From: JBBDWR01 sp040902745
Lineage (GTDB): Bacteria > Actinomycetota > UBA4738 > HRBIN12
Length of the DNA: 60,671 nucleotides
Assembly (NCBI GenBank): GCA_040902745.1
Contig: JBBDWR010000027.1
Coordinates: forward strand, 1 to 60,671
Direction of reading: 5' to 3'
Shown one piece after another: positions 16,245 to 24,670 of the stretch. The translations under genes and the position numbers were made by a program. The notes beneath the pieces were generated by a model that saw nothing but the letters and a program-made list of their open reading frames with translations, made no database searches and had not been told where the DNA came from. The number at the start of each line of letters is the position of its first letter. Within the stretch, counting starts at the first letter, position 1.

Positions 16245-17216
16245 TCACACCCCGCTGTAGCTATGCAGGCCGCTGACGACGGTGTTCACCACGTAGTAGT
16301 TGACGAGGAGGGCGGCGAACCCGATCAGCGCGATCGTCGCGGCGCGGCGTCCCTTCCACCCTGCGGTTGCGCGAGCGTGCAGGTAGCCGGCATAGACCAC
16401 CCAGACGATGAACGACCACGTCTCCTTGGGGTCCCAGCCCCAGTAACGTCCCCAGGCCTCCTGCGCCCAGATCGCGCCGGCGATCACCGCGAAGGTCCAG
16501 ATCGGGAAGGCGAACGCGATCGTGCGGTAGGCCAGGCGATCCAGTGTGGACGCGGGCGGCAACAGCCCACCGCGACGCGGCCCGGACGCGGGCTCCAGCT
16601 CGTCCGCGACCAGGTCGTGCGGTGCGGCCCCGTCGCCCGACTGCACGTCCAGATCGGTCGCGCCTCCGGCGATCGGCGGCATCCCCGACGCAGCGAGCTC
16701 GTCTCGTCGGCGTTCGGATCGGTCCTGATACAGGTACAGGCCGGTGAGTACGCCGCCCCCGAGGGCGAGCAGCGACGAACCGACGATCGCCGCGACCACG
16801 TGGATCTTGATCCAGTACGAATTCAGCGCTGGCACCAGCGGCGCGGGCCCGACGTAGAGGAACGACACGGCGACCGCCATCGTCAGCACCACGAGCGCGA
16901 GGACGAAGCCGCCGATCGACTTGACCTTGTAACGCCATTCGACGATCACCAGGTACGCGGCAACGATCAACAGCGCGAGCATCGAGGAGTACTCGTACAG
17001 GTTCCCCCACGGAACACGGTCGGCCGCCATCCCCCGGGACAGCACGGAGACCACGTGGGCCCCGAGCGCGATCCAGGTCACCGTGCTCGCGACGCGCCAC
17101 ACGATCTCGCGGCGGAAGGCCAGGTAGTAGAAGTAGCCGACCATCGCGCCCACGTATCCGAACATCGCGACGTTGAACGCGTCGTTGGAGATCCGAGCCC
17201 ACTGCGCGACGCTCAT
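16245..17216 (-). CDS. ccsA: Cytochrome c biogenesis protein CcsA/ResC (heme handling)
   Basis: This polytopic protein of 323 residues has the tryptophan-rich heme-binding WWD signature WGRYWGWDPKETWSFIVW. Flanking and conserved His occur in helical segments (WIKIHVVAAIVG, GYLHARAT). With ResB it forms the system II cytochrome c synthase that exports heme and attaches it to CxxCH motifs, which this locus needs for coxB and the membrane cytochrome c. A hydrophilic loop of about 60 residues (near 185-245) is longer than usual. ATG 17216 overlaps the resB stop (ATGA). Confidence 0.94.
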   Translation of the reverse strand: MSVAQWARISNDAFNVAMFGYVGAMVGYFYYLAFRREIVWRVASTVTWIALGAHVVSVLSRGMAADRVPWGNLYEYSSMLALLIVAAYLVIVEWRYKVKSIGGFVLALVVLTMAVAVSFLYVGPAPLVPALNSYWIKIHVVAAIVGSSLLALGGGVLTGLYLYQDRSERRRDELAASGMPPIAGGATDLDVQSGDGAAPHDLVADELEPASGPRRGGLLPPASTLDRLAYRTIAFAFPIWTFAVIAGAIWAQEAWGRYWGWDPKETWSFIVWVVYAGYLHARATAGWKGRRAATIALIGFAALLVNYYVVNTVVSGLHSYSGV

Positions 17217-18841
17217 CTCGCTCCCACTCGGTCGGTCTCGCTGCGATCGGGTCCCGATGGGTCCCCGCCGCCGGTCGCCCGCTCCAGGTCGCGGACCAGG
17301 CGGGCGAACTCCTCCTCGAACTGTGTCGTGCGCTGGAGCGCGAACCCACCGACCTTGAGAACGCTCCCTCGGCCGTCCGGGTCGGCGCGCACCCAGACCT
17401 TGCGGCGCGACGTGTACAGGGCGGGGATCAGTCCCACGAGGATGAGGATAGCCGCCGCGAGCATGATCCACAGGCCCCGATCCCGGCTCACCTGCAGCAC
17501 CGTGTACTGGCGGATCCCGGTGAACGACATCGTGAGTTCCTCGTCCGCGCGGGCCCGATCCAACCGCTCGCCGTCGAGCACGCGGCCGGTCTGCAACGAC
17601 ACGATCTGGCCCTGCCCGACCGCGCCCCGGCTCTCCTCACGCAGCCCTCGGGCGTCGATCTCGCTGAAGCGGGGCGCCAGCTCGGCGGCGAGGTCTCCCT
17701 CGTAGACGCTGAAGTTGAGCACGGGGTGATCGGGCGCGGTCATCATCGTCGTGGGCTCCCCGGTCTCGAGGAACGCGAGGTAGGCGGCGAAGCTCGGCCA
17801 CAGATCGAACTGCACTCCGCGTTGCGGCTCGGTCGTGGGCAGGCGCAGGGCACCGTGCCACGGCACCGCGAGTTCACTCACTCCCTCGGGCGCGGGATTA
17901 CGCTCGAACTGGATCGGACCGTCGGCGATCACGCGATCGCCGAGGCGCACCTCGATCTCGGGAGCCCAGCCGAACGCGAACTGGTACAGGTTCAGCCCGT
18001 CGATACTGCCCGGGTCGTTGAGGCGGATGTCGTGGGTCGTGGTGGTCACACCGTCCCCGCTCGTGAGGCTCGCCCGGGTCACGAAGTCCATCGGGATCCC
18101 GCTCGTGCGATAGGTGTCTGAGAAGCTGTCGACGCAGATCTGCGCCCCCGTGTGGTTCCCCCCGAAGTAGCGCCCGGTCCGCAGGTTGCCGTCGTAGTTC
18201 GCGGCCGCCTCGACCCAGCACTGTCCTTCGGTGATCGCGGCGAACCCGGTGAAGCCGGTGCCCTTGCCGATCACGATGCCGATCATCACCAGGAAGAACG
18301 ACCAGTGGAACAGCAGGCTCCCGAACTCCCTGGCGAGCCCCTTGTCGGCGGCGACCGACGCCTGGCCTTGTGGTCGGCTGACCCTGAACCAGCGGCGCCG
18401 CAACAGCTTCTGGGCCTGCTCCGCGGCCCGCTGCGGGGCATGCGGCACCTGCACCTCTGCGTAGTGACGGAAGGTGTCGAGCTCGCGCGCCGGCTGCGGC
18501 CGCGAGCGGAGGTTGCGCACGATCGCGCGTGTACGCGGGATCAGGCAGGCCCCCAGCGAGACGAGCAGCAGCGAGTAGACGAGCGTGAACCACCACGATC
18601 CGAACACGTCGAACAGGCCGAGCGCGTCGAAGATCCGTGAGCGCAGCGGGTGCTCCTGGAAATCCCGGGCGACCCGTAGCGGGGAGTTGGGGATCTGCGG
18701 GACGAACGAGCCGGCTACCGACACGAGCGCGAGGATCAGCAGCAGGATCAGGGCCGTCCGCATCGACCGCAGGGATCGCCAGACCATCGCGACGGATCGG
18801 CGGAGCGGCGGCGGCGTCTCGGACGCGGGGGCGGAGGCCAT
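17213..18841 (-). CDS. resB: Cytochrome c biogenesis protein ResB/Ccs1
   Basis: This 542-residue partner of CcsA has three N-terminal helices (segment RTALILLLILALVSVAGSFVPQ first; SWWFTLVYSLLLVSLGACL; FHWSFFLVMIGIVIGKGTG), a large extracytoplasmic domain and a final helix (GLWIMLAAAILILVGLIPALY), the ResB layout. The C-terminal cytoplasmic tail contains FEEEFARLVRDLE. ATG 18841 is used; GTG 18847 two codons upstream is an alternative. Its stop overlaps the ccsA start. Confidence 0.92.
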   Translation of the reverse strand: MASAPASETPPPLRRSVAMVWRSLRSMRTALILLLILALVSVAGSFVPQIPNSPLRVARDFQEHPLRSRIFDALGLFDVFGSWWFTLVYSLLLVSLGACLIPRTRAIVRNLRSRPQPARELDTFRHYAEVQVPHAPQRAAEQAQKLLRRRWFRVSRPQGQASVAADKGLAREFGSLLFHWSFFLVMIGIVIGKGTGFTGFAAITEGQCWVEAAANYDGNLRTGRYFGGNHTGAQICVDSFSDTYRTSGIPMDFVTRASLTSGDGVTTTTHDIRLNDPGSIDGLNLYQFAFGWAPEIEVRLGDRVIADGPIQFERNPAPEGVSELAVPWHGALRLPTTEPQRGVQFDLWPSFAAYLAFLETGEPTTMMTAPDHPVLNFSVYEGDLAAELAPRFSEIDARGLREESRGAVGQGQIVSLQTGRVLDGERLDRARADEELTMSFTGIRQYTVLQVSRDRGLWIMLAAAILILVGLIPALYTSRRKVWVRADPDGRGSVLKVGGFALQRTTQFEEEFARLVRDLERATGGGDPSGPDRSETDRVGAR

Positions 18842-18929
18842 GGGCACCGCCAGACATCCTAGGGAGTTGCCCGAGCAACGACGCGACCGCCCCGGGCCGG
18901 CCCGGCGACGGGCCCACGACGGGAACCTC

Positions 18930-19724
18930 CTACAGCGGTGTCTCGAAACCCCGCACGAGATCGAGCACCGGGGCGAGCACTCGCTCCCACTGGTCCGTCA
19001 TGATCAGCAGCCCGATCACGATCATCACGCCGCCGGAGATGCCGGCGAACCAGTGATAGTTGCGCTTCACGAAGTCCAGCGCGCCCATCAGGTGACGGAT
19101 CCCCAGTCCGATCAGCAGGAACGGCACCCCGAGGCCGAGCGAGTACACGAACAACAACAGCGCCCCGCGGGCCGATCCACCACCCTGCGCCGCCGACAGG
19201 GTCAGCACGCTGCCGAGCACGGGGCCGATACAGGGGGTCCACCCGGCACCGAACGCGACACCCAGGGGGAAAGCCCAAACCGGACCCGGCTTCACCTTGC
19301 TCAGCAGCGGTCGCCGCTCCGCGTACATCGCCGGGAAGCGCACCCGAAGCGAGTAGAAGACCAGCAGCAGGCCGAAGGCGAGGATCACCGCCCCCAGCAG
19401 CTGACGCCCGCTCACGTGGGTGTCGACCCCGAAGATCTGGATCGTCTCCGGGGAGCGGAACAGCCGGATGAACGTGGCCGAGAAGGCCCCCAGCAGCGTG
19501 AACACCGTGGCGAACCCCGCGATGAACAGTGCGATCGGAACCAGCGCCTTGCGCCCGGTGGCCCCTTCTTCGACCCCGCCGGACACGAAGGACAGGTAAC
19601 CGGGAACCAGTGGGAAGACGCAGGGAGAGGCGAACGAGACCACCCCCGCGGCGAAAGCCAGGGCGGGCGCCCACCAGGACGCCAGTCCGTTCTCGATCAG
19701 ATCCGCTCCGAGGGTCAGGGTCAT
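18930..19724 (-). CDS. ccdA: Cytochrome c biogenesis protein CcdA (DsbD-like thiol transporter)
   Basis: CcdA moves reducing equivalents from cytoplasmic thioredoxin across the membrane to keep apocytochrome c cysteines reduced. The 264-residue protein has six or seven hydrophobic segments and both redox cysteines in their usual settings: FASPCVFPLVPGYLSF and GWTPCIGPVLGS. It is the first gene of the minus-strand biogenesis/oxidase block, and its ATG faces the divergent promoter region that holds a Rex operator. Confidence 0.94.
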   Translation of the reverse strand: MTLTLGADLIENGLASWWAPALAFAAGVVSFASPCVFPLVPGYLSFVSGGVEEGATGRKALVPIALFIAGFATVFTLLGAFSATFIRLFRSPETIQIFGVDTHVSGRQLLGAVILAFGLLLVFYSLRVRFPAMYAERRPLLSKVKPGPVWAFPLGVAFGAGWTPCIGPVLGSVLTLSAAQGGGSARGALLLFVYSLGLGVPFLLIGLGIRHLMGALDFVKRNYHWFAGISGGVMIVIGLLIMTDQWERVLAPVLDLVRGFETPL

Positions 19725-19866
19725 CGCCTGTCGGGGAGCGCCGCGGCCGCGGGATGCGCCGGGGATCGCTCCTCGCCGGTCAGTCTAGGTGGACCCGGTC
19801 CGCGCGAACCGACGCACGCGGGGAGTTGCGGTTCGCCGCCCGCGTATCGCACACTGACACCGGTGC

Positions 19867-19884
19867 TTGTGAAGACTTTCACGA
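19867..19884. promoter_or_regulatory. Rex-type operator 3, between ccdA and the b6f-like operon
   Basis: TTGTGAA-GACT-TTCACGA matches the Rex operator consensus with one mismatch in the second half-site. It lies in the 259-bp divergent region between ccdA (minus) and the menaquinol-complex operon (plus), about 48 bp upstream of the plus-strand -10 box at 19931. It could therefore act on either transcription unit or on a second promoter. Confidence 0.82.
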
Positions 19885-19927
19885 ATCGCTCTGCCGTGCT
19901 CAGCTCGCGCTCGGCGCGAGGCAGCGA

Positions 19928-19942
19928 GGCTATACTCCGGTC
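19928..19942 (+). promoter_or_regulatory. Predicted -10 promoter element of the b6f-like operon
   Basis: GGCTATACTCCGGTC contains a near-consensus -10 hexamer TATACT (19931-19936), about 48 bp before the first ATG. The same 15 bases occur upstream of cysH (56193-56207). No clear -35 box is visible at 16-18 bp upstream, so the element may be an extended or sigma-specific promoter. Confidence 0.5.
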
Positions 19943-19983
19943 GGTTTCCGACGTGGTGGCATCGAGTCGATGGAGTTCCCGCG

Positions 19984-20379
19984 ATGAGTGAGGTCAAGCA
20001 GTCCCGCCGCGAGCGTATGCGCGAGCGGATGGCGCCCCGCAAGCAGCGGGCGGACGAACTCGTCAAGACGTGGGAATGGACCTGGACGAACTCGATCGTG
20101 TTCTCGATCGGCCTCGTGTTCGTGATCTGGATCTCGATGGCCGTGATCCCCTCGTTCTGGACCTACTTCGCCGAACAGACACTGGGCTGGGATGGCGCCT
20201 CCGACATCGAGGTGCTGTTCACCGCGACGGGATGGCAACCGATCGCGCGTGACGCGGTGGCGATGGGACTGTCGACGGGTCCACTGATCACGATCTTGGT
20301 CGCGGCCGCGATCATGCAGAACTGGCGTCGCAAGCTGCGCGGGCAGACCGATGCACGTCCGACCGGCGGCTACCGCTAG
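19984..20379 (+). CDS. Small membrane protein, first gene of the b6f-like menaquinol complex operon
   Basis: I do not recognise this family. The 131-residue product has a basic N-terminus (about 10 Arg/Lys in 30 residues), a Trp-rich TWEWTWTNSIVF entry into a first helix (about 38-56), a loop with GWDGASDIEVLFTATGW, and a second helix (about 92-112), with a basic C-terminus. The architecture fits a small accessory or assembly subunit. It is 8 bp upstream of the ferredoxin gene and probably co-transcribed with it. A GGAG ribosome-binding site lies 8-11 bp before the ATG. Confidence 0.72.
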   Translation: MSEVKQSRRERMRERMAPRKQRADELVKTWEWTWTNSIVFSIGLVFVIWISMAVIPSFWTYFAEQTLGWDGASDIEVLFTATGWQPIARDAVAMGLSTGPLITILVAAAIMQNWRRKLRGQTDARPTGGYR

Positions 20380-20387
20380 GAGACCCG

Positions 20388-20777
20388 ATGCCATTCACCA
20401 AGACCGAGGTCGACATCCAAGAGGACTACGTCGTCGAGACGGTAGATCCCGAATGGCTCAAGCAGGGAGTGAAATCTCCCAAGCACCTGATGCTCGACCC
20501 CGACAACTGCATCTTGTGCCGCGCCTGCGAAGACGTCTGCCCATGGAATTGCATCTACATGATGTCGCCGCAGATCGTGGAGACGGCCGAAGACCGGTCG
20601 GTGGGGGCCGAGGTGCGTGAGTCGAGCGCTATCTTCGTGGTCGACGACCATGCGTGTACGCGCTGCTCGGTGTGCGTCGACCGGTGCCCGACCGACACGC
20701 TGTATTATGCGCGACTGCCGGAGGACACCGGCGGACAGCGGGAGATGGGCAGCGTGCCCCTCGACCAGAAGGCATAG
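20388..20777 (+). CDS. 2x[4Fe-4S] ferredoxin-like protein within the menaquinol complex operon
   Basis: This 129-residue protein has two complete CxxCxxCxxxC motifs: Cys41-44-47-51 (CILCRACEDVC) and Cys90-93-96-100 (CTRCSVCVDRC), each followed by Pro, predicting two [4Fe-4S] clusters on a soluble or membrane-associated protein with no transmembrane helix. About 38 bases separate the cluster motifs' encoding regions from the typical minimal ferredoxin spacing; the loop between them is unusually long at 38 residues. Ferredoxin genes are not part of ordinary bc1 or b6f operons, so it may dock on the complex. GGAGA precedes the ATG. Confidence 0.88.
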   Translation: MPFTKTEVDIQEDYVVETVDPEWLKQGVKSPKHLMLDPDNCILCRACEDVCPWNCIYMMSPQIVETAEDRSVGAEVRESSAIFVVDDHACTRCSVCVDRCPTDTLYYARLPEDTGGQREMGSVPLDQKA

Positions 20778-20825
20778 GGTGCAACGCTCTGCGAGGCAAC
20801 GAGTGATGCGAGCCGGGGAGGCCGG

Positions 20826-21596
20826 GTGAAGCTAAAGCCGCCGAGGCCCATGGAGGTCTTGGACCGGGTCCGCGAGACCGAGGTCTGGAAGTCGATCTTC
20901 CGGCCGGGATCCCTGTTCCGCAAGGGCTACAAGGACACGTCACGCGACCGCGCGCTCGCGACGATGAACAACGTCCTGTACCACCTGCACCCGACCAAGA
21001 TGAAGCGGCACGGACTCAAGCTGACCTACACGTTCTGCCTGGGCGGCCTGTCGTTCTTCCTGTTCATCCTGCTCACGATCACGGGCATCTTCCTGATGTT
21101 CTTCTATCGCCCCTCCGCCGGACTCGCGTCGGCGCAGGCGTACGCCGACATGCAGAACATCCGCTCCACGGTGTTCTTCGGCGACCTCGTCCGCAACCTG
21201 CATCGGTGGGGCGCGCACCTCATGGTCTTCTCCGTGACGCTGCACATGGCGCGCGTGTTCTACACAGGTGCGTACAAGCCGCCGCGCGAGTTCAACTGGG
21301 TCGTCGGCGTGATCCTGTTGTTCCTCACGCTGGGGCTGTCGTTCACGGGGTACCTGCTGCCGTGGGACCAGCTCGCGATCTGGGCGGTCACGGTCGGAAC
21401 CTCACTCGCGGCGTACTCGCCGTTCATCGCGAAGCAGGCGAACTTCCTTCTGCTGGGTGGCGCGGTCGTCGGGCCGGAGACGCTGCTTCGGTGGTACGTA
21501 TTGCACGTGCTCGCGCTTCCGTTCGTCTTGGTGGTGTTCCTCGCGGTCCACTTCTGGCGGATCCGCAAGGACGGCGGCATCTCGGGACCCCTGTAA
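20826..21596 (+). CDS. Cytochrome b6-like subunit (N-terminal half of split cytochrome b)
   Basis: This 256-residue cytochrome b6-type protein has four heme-b ligands at His126/His140 and His227/His242, with the 14- and 15-residue steps of b6f rather than 14/14 of bc1. Cys71 in TYTFCLGGL aligns with the cysteine that binds the extra heme c (c-i/c-n) in cytochrome b6f and Firmicute bc complexes. The protein ends RIRKDGGISGPL, as cytochrome b6 does. It oxidises menaquinol together with the next gene product. GTG 20826 has GGGAGG upstream. It has a longer N-terminal cytoplasmic segment (about 60 residues) than plant b6. Confidence 0.93.
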   Translation: MKLKPPRPMEVLDRVRETEVWKSIFRPGSLFRKGYKDTSRDRALATMNNVLYHLHPTKMKRHGLKLTYTFCLGGLSFFLFILLTITGIFLMFFYRPSAGLASAQAYADMQNIRSTVFFGDLVRNLHRWGAHLMVFSVTLHMARVFYTGAYKPPREFNWVVGVILLFLTLGLSFTGYLLPWDQLAIWAVTVGTSLAAYSPFIAKQANFLLLGGAVVGPETLLRWYVLHVLALPFVLVVFLAVHFWRIRKDGGISGPL

Positions 21597-21608
21597 GGAG
21601 CTGGTGGG

Positions 21609-22433
21609 ATGGCACGAGAAGACACGCCGCTCGACCAACCGACCTTCGACGCCACGCTCGAGGCCGAACTCGCGAAGGGCACGGATCGCCGTGTTGCCGA
21701 GGGTCGCGCGCGGTCCGCGGCCGTCCGCGCCTACCGCAAGGAGCACGGCGAGCCGGATGCGCCCGCTGCCGCGGCGGCCCCGGCCGGCGGGGGCGGAGCA
21801 GCCCCCGCGCAGGCTGCACCGGCAGCAGCGACCGCAGCAGCTCCGGCCACCGCGGTCGCGGTCGCGGCCGTGGCCGGCGAGGCGGCGCGTGTCGCTCCTG
21901 CCCCCACGGGCAACGTTCCCAAGCCGAAGAAGGGCGTCGAGGACAAGCACCGTCTACTCGCGCTGGTGCCGCCCGAAGGCATCCAGCGCGTCGAGCGTGA
22001 GCAAGGCGACCGCGTCAACGTGTTCCCGCACCTGCTGATCGAGGAGTTCGTCGCGATGATGATCGTCTTCGCGGCCTTGGTGATCTTCTCGACCTTCGTG
22101 AACGCTCCCTTGCGCGAGCTGGCCAACCCCAACCTCACGCCGAACCCATCCAAGGCGCCCTGGTACTTCCTGGGGCTGCAGGAGCTGCTGCGCTACTTCC
22201 ATCCGCTCGTCGCGGGGATCACGATCCCGACGTTTATCCTCGTCGGCCTGGCAGCGGTTCCGTACGTGGACCGCAACCCGAGCAACAAACCGGGCGACCG
22301 CAAGATCGCCCTCACGATGTTCACGGTCTTGTTCGTCTTCGGCGCCACACTGACGATCATCGGCTCGTTCTTCCGCGGCCCGGGCTACAACTGGGTCTGG
22401 CCGTGGGCCCAGGGGGTGTTCTTCGAACTGTGA
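21609..22433 (+). CDS. Cytochrome b6f subunit IV-like protein (C-terminal half of split cytochrome b)
   Basis: This 274-residue protein has two parts. The first 100 residues are a polar stretch followed by an Ala/Pro/Gly-rich linker of low complexity (about 50-100). The rest is subunit IV-like, with three helices (about 143-164, 200-222, 238-258) and the quinol-site region NPSKAPWYFLGLQELLRY. In place of the canonical PEWY motif the sequence is APWY, so the usual glutamate is absent. Its stop overlaps the GTG of the Rieske gene. The linker is unusual and is not part of the catalytic core. Confidence 0.9.
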   Translation: MAREDTPLDQPTFDATLEAELAKGTDRRVAEGRARSAAVRAYRKEHGEPDAPAAAAAPAGGGGAAPAQAAPAAATAAAPATAVAVAAVAGEAARVAPAPTGNVPKPKKGVEDKHRLLALVPPEGIQRVEREQGDRVNVFPHLLIEEFVAMMIVFAALVIFSTFVNAPLRELANPNLTPNPSKAPWYFLGLQELLRYFHPLVAGITIPTFILVGLAAVPYVDRNPSNKPGDRKIALTMFTVLFVFGATLTIIGSFFRGPGYNWVWPWAQGVFFEL

Positions 22434-23164
22434 TCCGTCTCGCGGTCTCCAGCGGCTTCGTCGCGGCGATCATCGTCGTCATCGTGATCGACCTGTTCGC
22501 GGTGTTCTTCGGGTTGTCGTTCTTGCGGACCCGTCGTGAACAGCGCGCCCAAGCGCAGCTCGCCAGCGGCGGGATCGTCACCGAGGGCGTCCCCGACGCG
22601 CCCAAGCCGGTGTCGCGGCGCGACTTCTTCCGCAGCTCGTTGCTCGTGTCGTTGACGGTGTTCGGCGTGCAGTTCGGCGCCGGAACGATCGCCTTCTTGT
22701 GGCCCAACCTCAAGGGCGGGTTCGGTTCGGTGATCGCGGCGGGCAACGTCAGCGAGATCAAGAGCGAGATCAACTCGACCGAGCAGCCCTTCTACGTCGG
22801 CGCCGGGCGCTTCTACCTGGTCCCGTACGAAGGCAAGTCCACCGGCGACGTCAACTACGAGGCCGAAGGTCTCGCGGCCGACGGGGTCATGCCCCTGTAC
22901 CAGCGATGTGTGCACCTCGGCTGCCGCGTTCCTTTCTGTCAGTCCTCCCAATGGTTCGAGTGCCCGTGTCACGGGTCCAAGTACAACGAGGCGGGCGAAT
23001 ACCAACTGGGCCCCGCGCCGCGGGGGATGGACCGCTTCAAGCTGGAGATCGACGGCAGCGGCAACGTGCTCGTCGATACGTCCGTCGTGATCCTCGGGCC
23101 GCCGCGCGGAACCGACACGATCAACGAGCCGCCACAAGGCAGCTTCTGCGTGGCCTCAGGCTAG
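22430..23164 (+). CDS. Rieske [2Fe-2S] protein of the menaquinol complex
   Basis: The 244-residue Rieske subunit has an N-terminal transmembrane segment (about 8-30), then SRRDFFRSSLLVSLTVFG, a Tat-like twin-arginine motif leading into a second helix. The cluster domain has ligands Cys160/His162 (CVHLGC) and Cys178/His181 (CPCHGS), with Cys165 and Cys180 placed for the stabilising disulfide. An additional Cys170 sits between the two motifs. GTG 22430 overlaps the previous stop; a farther upstream in-frame start lies inside the preceding gene. Confidence 0.94.
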   Translation: MIRLAVSSGFVAAIIVVIVIDLFAVFFGLSFLRTRREQRAQAQLASGGIVTEGVPDAPKPVSRRDFFRSSLLVSLTVFGVQFGAGTIAFLWPNLKGGFGSVIAAGNVSEIKSEINSTEQPFYVGAGRFYLVPYEGKSTGDVNYEAEGLAADGVMPLYQRCVHLGCRVPFCQSSQWFECPCHGSKYNEAGEYQLGPAPRGMDRFKLEIDGSGNVLVDTSVVILGPPRGTDTINEPPQGSFCVASG

Positions 23165-23176
23165 GAACTGGAGACG

Positions 23177-23914
23177 ATGGAGAACCCGACGACGCTCGCG
23201 ATCACCACAACCCAAGCCCTGATCCTCGCGATCGGCGGATCGGTGCTGCTGCTGATCGGCGTGGCCTCACTCGTGCTCCGCGGCCGGCGTAAGCAGTCCG
23301 GTCCCGACATCCCGCCGGGGATGCGGCCCGGTCCCTCCGACGCCGATCTCGAGACCCCCTTGTTGCAGAAGCTCCAGGGGTGGGGCGTCGTGCTGGTGAC
23401 CTTCTTCGTCGTGTGGATCCCGTTGGTCTTGCTCCAGGAGGGCAGCATCAACGCGGATCAGGAGCAAGACGTCCTCACGCAGTCGATCGAGCGCGGACAC
23501 CGAAGCGTGCTCCCCTTCACCGAGGAGAACCAGTTGGGGGTGGGGTGCACCCGCTGCCACGGACCCGAACTCAAGGGGGGCCTGCCGGTTCCCGACGGGG
23601 TGGACGAGAAGACCGGTGCCGCCGTCTACGCAGCGTCGGCGAACCTCACCACGGCGTGTGATCACCTGCTGATCGTCCAGATCGAGGACGTCATCATCAA
23701 CGGCCGTGGAGCGATGCCGGCCTGGAGCATCACGACCGACGGTGCCCTGAACAACCAACAGATCGCCGACCTGCGCAACTACCTCGTCACCCTGAGCTCC
23801 GAGACCGTGCCGTTCGAGCAGAACCTGTGCACGAATCCAGAACTGATCGATGAGAAGACCGCCGAGCTCGAGGAAGCGGGCACGCTTCCTAAGGGCCTCG
23901 AGGGGATCGATTGA
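23177..23914 (+). CDS. Membrane-anchored mono-heme cytochrome c of the menaquinol complex
   Basis: This 245-residue protein has two N-terminal helices (about 13-34 and 68-86) and a cytochrome c domain with CTRCH at 124-128 and a likely axial Met180 (GRGAMPAW). It would accept electrons from the Rieske protein and pass them to the cytochrome c domain of coxB. Having one heme distinguishes it from the diheme QcrC of Mycobacterium-type supercomplexes. It starts 12 bp after the Rieske stop with a GGAG-like site and overlaps the next gene by one base (TGATG). Confidence 0.92.
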   Translation: MENPTTLAITTTQALILAIGGSVLLLIGVASLVLRGRRKQSGPDIPPGMRPGPSDADLETPLLQKLQGWGVVLVTFFVVWIPLVLLQEGSINADQEQDVLTQSIERGHRSVLPFTEENQLGVGCTRCHGPELKGGLPVPDGVDEKTGAAVYAASANLTTACDHLLIVQIEDVIINGRGAMPAWSITTDGALNNQQIADLRNYLVTLSSETVPFEQNLCTNPELIDEKTAELEEAGTLPKGLEGID

Positions 23915-24660
23915 TGGAGGCACACAGCTGCATCGGGTTCGGGATCGACTGCGGCGTCCTGTGGAAGGGCGCGCTCACGACGGTGCTGGCCTTTACCATC
24001 TTCATCGGCTGCATCTGGGTGGTGCTCGCAGCGATCTTCGGACGCCGGATGGGCTACCTCGTGCTGACGGTGACGCTCTCCGGCTGGATGATCATCCTTT
24101 CGGCGACCTGGCTCTTCGGGTTCTGGTCCCAGGGGCTCGAGACGCCGACCAACCTCGGGCCGCGCGGCGCGGAACCCGCCTGGCTGGTGCTCAACGCCGG
24201 CATCGACGTGACCTCCCGCGAATACCCCGTCGCCGATCGGTACCCGACCGAGCCGTGGGCCGATCTCTCCGGCAGCACCGTCGAAGCGTCGTTGCAAGGG
24301 GTCACCGGTGCGGTGCAGGTGTTCCTCGCCGAGGAAGCCAACGCCGAACTCGGCCGTGAAGAAGGCGACCCCGACGCCGTCGAAAGCTCACAGTTCAACG
24401 TCGAGAACATCCGATTCGCCGTCGCGCCGGACGGTTCGACCTCGCTCGCGATGGGGCAGGCGAACTTCGCCGGGGGCGGCCCACAGACGACCGTGTTGCT
24501 GCGCCACGACTCCGGGAGCATCCCCCGGTACTCCTACATGTTCCTCGCTGGCTCGATCCTGTTGTTCCTGATCCACTTGCCGCTGCTCGACCGAGCGGAG
24601 CGTTCGCGCAGGGAGATCCTCACGGGCGGCGAGGCGCCGCCGTGGTACGGCCCGGCCTAA
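23914..24660 (+). CDS. Unrecognised membrane protein of the menaquinol complex operon
   Basis: I do not recognise this family. The 248-residue product has two adjacent helices near the N-terminus (about 21-42 and 47-70), an extracytoplasmic-looking domain of about 140 residues, a C-terminal helix (about 210-228) and a short charged tail ending PPWYGPA. Two cysteines near the N-terminus (Cys6, Cys13) are notable. The ATG at 23914 overlaps the cytochrome c stop, so it is translated with the complex and may be a structural subunit. A TTG three bases upstream is not needed. Confidence 0.75.
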   Translation: MEAHSCIGFGIDCGVLWKGALTTVLAFTIFIGCIWVVLAAIFGRRMGYLVLTVTLSGWMIILSATWLFGFWSQGLETPTNLGPRGAEPAWLVLNAGIDVTSREYPVADRYPTEPWADLSGSTVEASLQGVTGAVQVFLAEEANAELGREEGDPDAVESSQFNVENIRFAVAPDGSTSLAMGQANFAGGGPQTTVLLRHDSGSIPRYSYMFLAGSILLFLIHLPLLDRAERSRREILTGGEAPPWYGPA

Positions 24661-24670
24661 GGAGCCCGTC

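Noticed and set aside
16230..16255. TTGTGCGCAAACACCTCACA as a Rex operator before coxB
   Set aside because: The half-sites do not match TTGTGAA/TTCACAA and the spacing is wrong.
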